Assembly (NCBI GenBank): GCA_030635025.1
Contig: DAOVZQ010000080.1
Location: 1 to 8,780 of the forward strand
Length of the DNA: 8,780 nt
Source: a bacterium
GTDB taxonomy: Bacteria > Krumholzibacteriota > Krumholzibacteriia > LZORAL124-64-63
Reading direction: 5' to 3'
Numbering within the stretch: the first letter of the stretch is position 1; the number at the start of each line of letters is the position of its first letter. Positions 5,366 through 8,780 of the stretch are shown one piece after another. Under the pieces are notes generated by a model. It saw only the letters and a list, made by a program, of their open reading frames with translations, did no database searches and was not told the origin of the DNA. A program made the position numbers and the translations under genes.

Positions 5366-5662
5366 TCAGGCCTCTGTCCCTACGCGCAACAATTCCAGAT
5401 ATGGACCATAACTGTAGGTCCTGTCCCGCCTCCGCCCGCTCGTTTCATCCAGGATCCCCGCCTCGCATAGTGATTCCACGGCCTTGGCTGCCGTTGGTTT
5501 GGTTGTCTCGCACAGCCTGACGACGGTCTTGACCGTCACGATCGGATTCCGTGGCAGATGCTCGAACAGTCGAGCTCCGACAACGGTCGCCCGCTCCGAC
5601 TTGAGATACCGGCCCCGATCCCTCTCGACCAGTTCGAACAGCGATCCGATCAGTGCTAGTGC
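5366..5662 (-). pseudogene. Fic-family protein, C-terminal winged-helix fragment
   Basis: The minus-strand frame is open for 98 residues and ends at TGA (5368-5366). It reads ALALIGSLFELVERDRGRYL, then a linker, then LPRNPIVTVKTVVRLCETTK, PTAAKAVESLCEAGILDETS, GRRRDRTYSYGPYLELLRVG and TEA. The pattern 'HPxVTVxxVxxLxxTTKPTAxxAIxxLxxAGIL-E-TGRxRDRxxxYxxYLxxLRVGTE' is the usual C-terminal winged helix of Fic-domain proteins (AMP-transferring enzymes related to the Doc toxin). The Fic core with HPFxxGNGRxxR is absent. The frame loses similarity exactly where the repeat GCCCCATTTTGGTTAACAGC begins (5661-5680), and no start codon is supported. It is therefore a stump left by an insertion or deletion. 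Confidence 0.8.
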
Positions 5663-5682
5663 CCCATTTTGGTTAACAGCCG
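5661..5682. repeat. Second copy of the GTTAACAGCC element end
   Basis: TTTTGGTTAACAGCCG (5667-5682) is identical to 4100-4115, in the same orientation. The preceding GCCCCA here and GGGGCA there are inverted relative to each other. It marks the breakpoint of the fic gene, so an element with this end probably caused the truncation. With 4100-4115 it brackets the region carrying the methyltransferase, IS fragment and fic stump. Confidence 0.6.
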
Positions 5683-5774
5683 AGGTCCCAGCTTCTACAC
5701 TTCTGAATTGTCCGTTTGACGGGCAGTTTACGGCAGCAGTCGGTGCGAGGTAGACGAAGATGGATATCCAATTA

Positions 5775-5783
5775 TGCTATACT
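5775..5783 (+). promoter_or_regulatory. Extended -10 promoter candidate
   Basis: TGCTATACT fits the extended -10 pattern TGnTATAAT with one mismatch. No good -35 hexamer stands 17 bases upstream, which extended -10 promoters tolerate. It would give a leader of about 65 bases to the ATG at 5853. It is the best match in the 190 bases before that gene. Confidence 0.4.
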
Positions 5784-5852
5784 CAAAAGCAGTGTTACTA
5801 CGACTGGATCCAAGCGGACGGATGATTCGGCCGAAACCGGGGAGAGTCTAAT

Positions 5853-7343
5853 ATGTTTGGCATACAAACGGGCAACGTCATGTTTGCTCTGAGTGTTCTT
5901 CCGTTGCTGCTGTGCGCACACATCCCGTTTGCCCATGCCGAGCAATTCGAACCAGGAGCTCTCATTATCCCGATGGATACTGATTACCAGGACTACGGGA
6001 TGCTGAAGGCGTATGGGCTCGTGTATGAGTTCCTGATGAATGACATTCAGGTGCATTGGGCGATTCTGGAATACAAGAGTATAGGCGATGTGGATTTCAC
6101 GGCTTCCGCGCGTGACTTCGTGACCCACTCGGTCATTACGGAGCATGGTTACCGTGGTGGGGCGTTTCTCGTGGCGGCACGTGATTCGTTTATAGCGGAA
6201 GCCGTAGTCGATGAATGGCTGCTCAGCTTTCCTGTCACGGTAGTCCATGAGGCAACCGCGGCATTCGCAGCGCCGGTTGTCGGTGTGTTCGATACGCCGC
6301 CGCGAATTGCGATGCTGGCGACCGGTCAGCAGTCGATTGCGCGCGAATATCTCACCGCGGCCTGGATACCGAACTCCTTGGGTGGCCCTTGGACCGATCT
6401 CGATGCACTCACCATGACAGAGGCGGCGGGGGGGTATACGGACCACAGCGACGGCGCTTTGTTCGACGCGTCAGGCGAGCCGCTCTATGACCATCTCATC
6501 GTCATGCACTGGAGTATCGATGATCCCATTGAAGACGAGGTGGTGGCGGAGATTCGCGAGTTCCTTCAGTACCGGACATCAATGTTCGCTGCGTGCCAGG
6601 CAGCCCACTATCTCGAGAATCACGTGATGGGACAGTTTCTTTCCAGCGGAGGCCTGGTCGTTGGGAGTGAAGTAGAAATCGTGGACTACATGAATTCCGA
6701 TTTCTACCCGGCGCAGATGGACGGCCCGTTCGAGGGAGTAAGCGGCGCGAATAAGTCGTACAGTCTGAATCCGGAGGGTGGTATCTACCACGTCGAGGAT
6801 TGTGTGATGATCACGGGTGCTGGCACGCCACCAGGGACCGATGACGTCTTTCTGGCCGGATTCATCGACGGCGAGTGCCCGCCGTCTTACGAGGGTGATT
6901 GTGCAACCGGCGTTGGCGTGGTCACCTACCTGGGGGGACACCAGTATAGCACCAATCTGCCGATTAGCGCTTATCCAGAGAGCCAGGGGGTCCGGCTCTT
7001 CTTGAACTCGATCTTCAGGTTGCCCCCCACCTCGCTGTCGGGGGTAACAGGCGACATGCCGCGGCCCATTTCGGTGGAGCAGAACTACCCGAATCCCTTC
7101 AATCCGCAAACCGTCATCGCCTTTAATCTCCTGGTGAGGGCATCGGTGAGTTTGCGCGTATTCGACGTGGCAGGCCACCTGGTCGATGTGCTGATTGACG
7201 AGGAATCGGTTTCGGCCGGACGCAGCGAAATCGTATGGAGCGGTCGAGACATGACGGGTCGTCCGGTCCCCTCAGGCACCTACTTCTACCGCCTCACCGC
7301 CGGAGGCTCAAGCGAGACGAGGAGGATGGTGTTGGTCAAGTGA
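5853..7343 (+). CDS. Large secreted protein with FlgD-like/T9SS-type C-terminal domain
   Basis: This is a 496-residue protein. An N-terminal signal peptide (hydrophobic stretch 'VMFALSVLPLLLCAHIPFAHA', cleavage near residue 29) is followed by 'FEPGALIIPMDTDYQDYGML', then a body of about 370 residues. The body has alternating strands and helices and several cysteines, including DCVM, GECPPSYEGDCATG and AACQ. The C-terminal 85 residues begin EQNYPNPFNPQTVIAFNL (residue about 408), followed by VSLRVFDVAGHLVDVL, GRSEIVWSGRDMTGRPVPSG and TYFYRLTAG. This is the standard FlgD Ig-like/type A sorting fold used for surface attachment or secretion in FCB-group bacteria. The body opening 'GxLIIPMDxxYQDxGMLKAYGLVY' occurs in uncharacterised secreted proteins; no enzymatic motif was identified. 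GGGGAGAG lies about 9 bases before the ATG at 5853. It appears to be a single-gene unit. Confidence 0.8.
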   Translation: MFGIQTGNVMFALSVLPLLLCAHIPFAHAEQFEPGALIIPMDTDYQDYGMLKAYGLVYEFLMNDIQVHWAILEYKSIGDVDFTASARDFVTHSVITEHGYRGGAFLVAARDSFIAEAVVDEWLLSFPVTVVHEATAAFAAPVVGVFDTPPRIAMLATGQQSIAREYLTAAWIPNSLGGPWTDLDALTMTEAAGGYTDHSDGALFDASGEPLYDHLIVMHWSIDDPIEDEVVAEIREFLQYRTSMFAACQAAHYLENHVMGQFLSSGGLVVGSEVEIVDYMNSDFYPAQMDGPFEGVSGANKSYSLNPEGGIYHVEDCVMITGAGTPPGTDDVFLAGFIDGECPPSYEGDCATGVGVVTYLGGHQYSTNLPISAYPESQGVRLFLNSIFRLPPTSLSGVTGDMPRPISVEQNYPNPFNPQTVIAFNLLVRASVSLRVFDVAGHLVDVLIDEESVSAGRSEIVWSGRDMTGRPVPSGTYFYRLTAGGSSETRRMVLVK

Positions 7344-7350
7344 TTCCCGG

Positions 7351-7375
7351 ACCCGTACTACTTGGTGGGTTTTTG
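7351..7375 (+). terminator. Weak terminator candidate after the secreted protein
   Basis: ACCC (7351-7354) can pair with GGGT (7367-7370) across a 12-base loop, followed by TTTTG. The stem is only 4 bp plus a possible wobble pair, so this is a weak call supported mainly by its place 8 bases past the stop at 7343. Confidence 0.3.
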
Positions 7376-7439
7376 AGGCAGGTCGGGTTATCATCCGCAT
7401 AATTCGGAGCAAACCATTATCAAGCAAGGAGGATCAGAT

Positions 7440-7547
7440 ATGGGTGACAAGGGAAGTAAAGATAAGGGTAAGAAGGAAAAGCAGAAAGTGGCTCAGCATA
7501 CTGCCAAGGAAAAACGAAAAATGAAAAAGGAAAAGAAGAATAAGTAA
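7440..7547 (+). CDS. 35-residue lysine-rich small protein
   Basis: The frame is ATG at 7440 to TAA at 7547. It begins MGDKGSKDKGKKEKQKVAQH and ends TAKEKRKMKKEKKNK. AGGAGG at 7427-7432 sits 7 bases before the ATG, which argues strongly for a real gene. Very similar short proteins (MGDKGSKDKGKxE…PKEKRKxKKEKK) recur as conserved hypotheticals in diverse bacteria, as I recall. More than 40 percent of residues are lysine, with few hydrophobic residues, so it is probably disordered and could bind nucleic acid or ribosomes. No function is established. Gene finders with a length cutoff will usually miss it. The IS derivative begins 2 bases after its stop codon. Confidence 0.8.
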   Translation: MGDKGSKDKGKKEKQKVAQHTAKEKRKMKKEKKNK

Positions 7548-7549
7548 AT

Positions 7550-7826
7550 TGTCCCTACCATTTATTCCATCCGAGTGAATCGTGGGCCTATGCAGCTTCG
7601 TGGAAGTAGCGGTGATGCAATCCACCGAGGATAGGCCTACTGACGATCGGGCCGACATCCTGGCTCTGGATGTCGCGAGGTTCGGGAGCGTCCTTTGAAA
7701 GTACGAGATGCGTCCGCGACTCGTGGTAGCAGGTAGATCACGAGGTGCTTTAGCATGATGGCCGGGTATCGGCCCGGTCTTGTATTTCCTTGGTTTTCAG
7801 TGCGGACGGAATAAACGACAGGCACA
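7550..7826 (-). mobile_element. 277-bp internally deleted IS copy (MITE-like)
   Basis: The left end is TGTCCCTACCATTTATTCCA (7550-7569). The right end, read inward from 7826, is TGTGCCTGTCGTTTATTCCG. The two share TGT, the C at position 6, and the TTTATTCC core, as imperfect inverted repeats. Inside, read on the minus strand, the transposase start (MLKHLVIYLLPRV, ATG at 7756) is fused out of frame to the transposase C-terminus (7689-7588). The catalytic domain is therefore deleted and the element could move only with a transposase supplied in trans. The right 90 bases match 145-233 closely. The flanks (TAAAT and GCCTC) show no target duplication. Confidence 0.85.
7588..7689 (-). pseudogene. 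Transposase C-terminal fragment (GGLHHRY end)
   Basis: The minus-strand frame reads APEPRDIQSQDVGPIVSRPI and then LGGLHHRYFHEAA before TAG (7590-7588). The ending 'V/L-GGLHHRY-x-x-AA' is the well-known C-terminus of the integrase-core transposases whose N-terminus is seen at 1-163. The link between the two fragments supports one IS family across the window. It lacks any start and is in a different frame from the N-terminal piece at 7756, so it is not expressed as a transposase. Confidence 0.8.
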
Positions 7827-7829
7827 GCC

Positions 7830-8780
7830 TCACTTCACCGCGTACCGGATTACCTCCAACGGCTCAAGCTCCTCGTCCTCGCCGCTGTCGCCGCCGGGCC
7901 CGAACGACGTGCCAGTACCCCGCACCACGACGGCGCGGCCGCCGCCGAACAGGTAGAGGGCGCCCGTGTTCATCTCGTCGCCCAGGGGGAGGCCGACCCG
8001 TTCGAGGTACGCCCCGTCGGGGCCGAAGACGTCGTAGGTTTGCAGCACGCCGTCGGGCTGGTCGTTCTCCGAAGCGAGGACCCACACGCGTCCGGTCTGG
8101 TGGTCGTACTGGATGCGGTTGATGCAGGGCTCGCGGTCCTCGATGACCCAGCTGTCCAGCGCTGGGCCGCCGTTGACGTTGATCAGCGGCGTGATCTCAT
8201 CCTTCTCGTCCTGGGTGCGCTCGCGCGCTGAGAACTCGCGGCCGAAGACGCGAGTCAGGGCGCCGGTCCGGTCGTAGACCGAAACCTCGTAGGCGTCGCG
8301 GGTCGCGGCCGCGTAGATGGTGCCGTCGTCGCCGAGGGTCCAGCGGCTGTCCAGGTAGTAGGCATCCCGTTCCACGTAGGTCTGGCCGGAGGGATCGATG
8401 GGGATGGAGTGCTCAAGGACCCGCAGCGGTTCCGCGCCCTGGTCGTCGCTGATCGCGAGGAAGCGGTCGACGCGGCTGTCCTCCAGCCCCGTGATCACCA
8501 TGCGCCCGCCGCAGGCGCACAGCACACCGTCGGCGTAGTCCACCCCGATCATCAAGCCAAAGTTGCCGTCCGCCGCCGCGCCGACGGGATAGAGCGACGA
8601 GAGCGGCGTCCCGTCGGTCCGTAGCCGGACGACCTCGCCCGGGAAGCCCTGCGCGATCCCCACCACGTTCTCCGGCATGAGCACCAGTCCGGTGGGCTGG
8701 CTGATCTCGCCGGGGCCCTCGCCCTCGCGGCTCAGGTCGCCCGTGTGCTCGCCGTCGGGCGAGAAGACGCAGACGCGGCA
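7830..8780 (-). CDS. 6-bladed beta-propeller protein, C-terminal part (runs off right edge)
   Basis: The frame is open from the right edge to TGA at 7832-7830, giving at least 316 residues. The GTG at 8684 and ATG at 8678 are internal, because the frame continues upstream as CRVCVFSPDGEHTGDLSREG and EGPGEISQPTGLVLM. GEGPGE followed by 'QPTG' is the characteristic inter-blade motif of the NHL-like 6-bladed beta-propeller family of FCB and related bacteria. Further blades are visible as repeated D/G-rich turns: RLRTDGTPLSSLYP, GDDGTIYAAATRDAYEVSVY followed by DRTGALTRVFG, NRIQYDHQTGRVWVLASEN, and YDVFGPDGAYLERVGLPLG. It ends EVIRYAVK. Such proteins are usually exported and act as binding scaffolds; the signal sequence would lie beyond the window. 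Its GC content is very high. Its 3' end is 3 bases from the IS derivative. Confidence 0.8.
   Translation of the reverse strand, partial: CRVCVFSPDGEHTGDLSREGEGPGEISQPTGLVLMPENVVGIAQGFPGEVVRLRTDGTPLSSLYPVGAAADGNFGLMIGVDYADGVLCACGGRMVITGLEDSRVDRFLAISDDQGAEPLRVLEHSIPIDPSGQTYVERDAYYLDSRWTLGDDGTIYAAATRDAYEVSVYDRTGALTRVFGREFSARERTQDEKDEITPLINVNGGPALDSWVIEDREPCINRIQYDHQTGRVWVLASENDQPDGVLQTYDVFGPDGAYLERVGLPLGDEMNTGALYLFGGGRAVVVRGTGTSFGPGGDSGEDEELEPLEVIRYAVK

Noticed and set aside
5484..5753. 89-codon plus-strand frame
   Set aside because: It is the antisense of the fic C-terminal fragment, whose minus-strand translation matches the family clearly.
5772..6446. 224-codon minus-strand frame
   Set aside because: It lies antisense to the start of the secreted-protein gene, which has a signal peptide and a coherent C-terminal domain.
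7373..7403. Promoter TTGAGG / CATAAT before the lysine-rich gene
   Set aside because: The -10 is good but the spacing is 19 bases, the -35 is weak, and it overlaps the possible terminator tail. Not enough to call.

Overview
The window looks like chromosomal DNA from a Gram-negative bacterium of the FCB superphylum or one of its candidate-phylum relatives (Krumholzibacteriota-, Eiseniibacteriota- or Latescibacterota-like). This placement is inferred from three things: a secreted protein ending in an 'NYPNPFNP' FlgD-like/T9SS-type C-terminal domain, a 6-bladed beta-propeller protein with the 'GEGPGE' motif, and a small outer-membrane barrel ending in phenylalanine. Most genes are GC-rich. One island around 4250-5050 is clearly AT-richer.

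Layout. Positions 1-233 are the 5' end of an insertion sequence (IS) with an integrase-core transposase that reads off the left edge. Positions 382-2052 hold a tight minus-strand cluster of four envelope genes: a secreted protein with a charged tail, then a lipoprotein (4-bp ATGA overlap), then a GlsB/YeaQ-type membrane protein, then a small outer-membrane barrel. A hairpin terminator at 284-310 closes it. Positions 2163-2598 are a defective 436-bp relative of the same IS, with both ends recognisable. It abuts the start of an alanine dehydrogenase/N5-(carboxyethyl)ornithine synthase-like oxidoreductase (2621-3757, plus strand). Positions 3758-4258 hold no gene but contain a terminator-like hairpin, a repeat fragment and a 97-bp inverted-repeat element. 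An AT-rich SAM-dependent methyltransferase follows (4259-5047). After it come a third IS remnant (5182-5310), a perfect 20-bp palindrome and the C-terminal stump of a Fic-family gene (minus strand, stop at 5366), cut off at a second copy of the 4100-4115 repeat. Then come a large secreted protein with a sorting-type C-terminal domain (5853-7343) and a 35-residue lysine-rich protein (7440-7547). A 277-bp internally deleted IS copy (7550-7826) fills almost all of the convergent intergenic space before a partial beta-propeller gene (minus strand, 7830 to beyond 8780).

How it fits together. The ordinary genes are mostly cell-envelope and secreted functions and form no obvious single pathway. The most distinctive feature is the mobile debris. 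One IS family is present in four states: an edge-truncated copy with an open frame, two copies with both ends but deleted interiors, and one end fragment. Two further short repeat families bracket the foreign methyltransferase and the broken fic gene. I found no intact defence system, CRISPR array, tRNA or rRNA.
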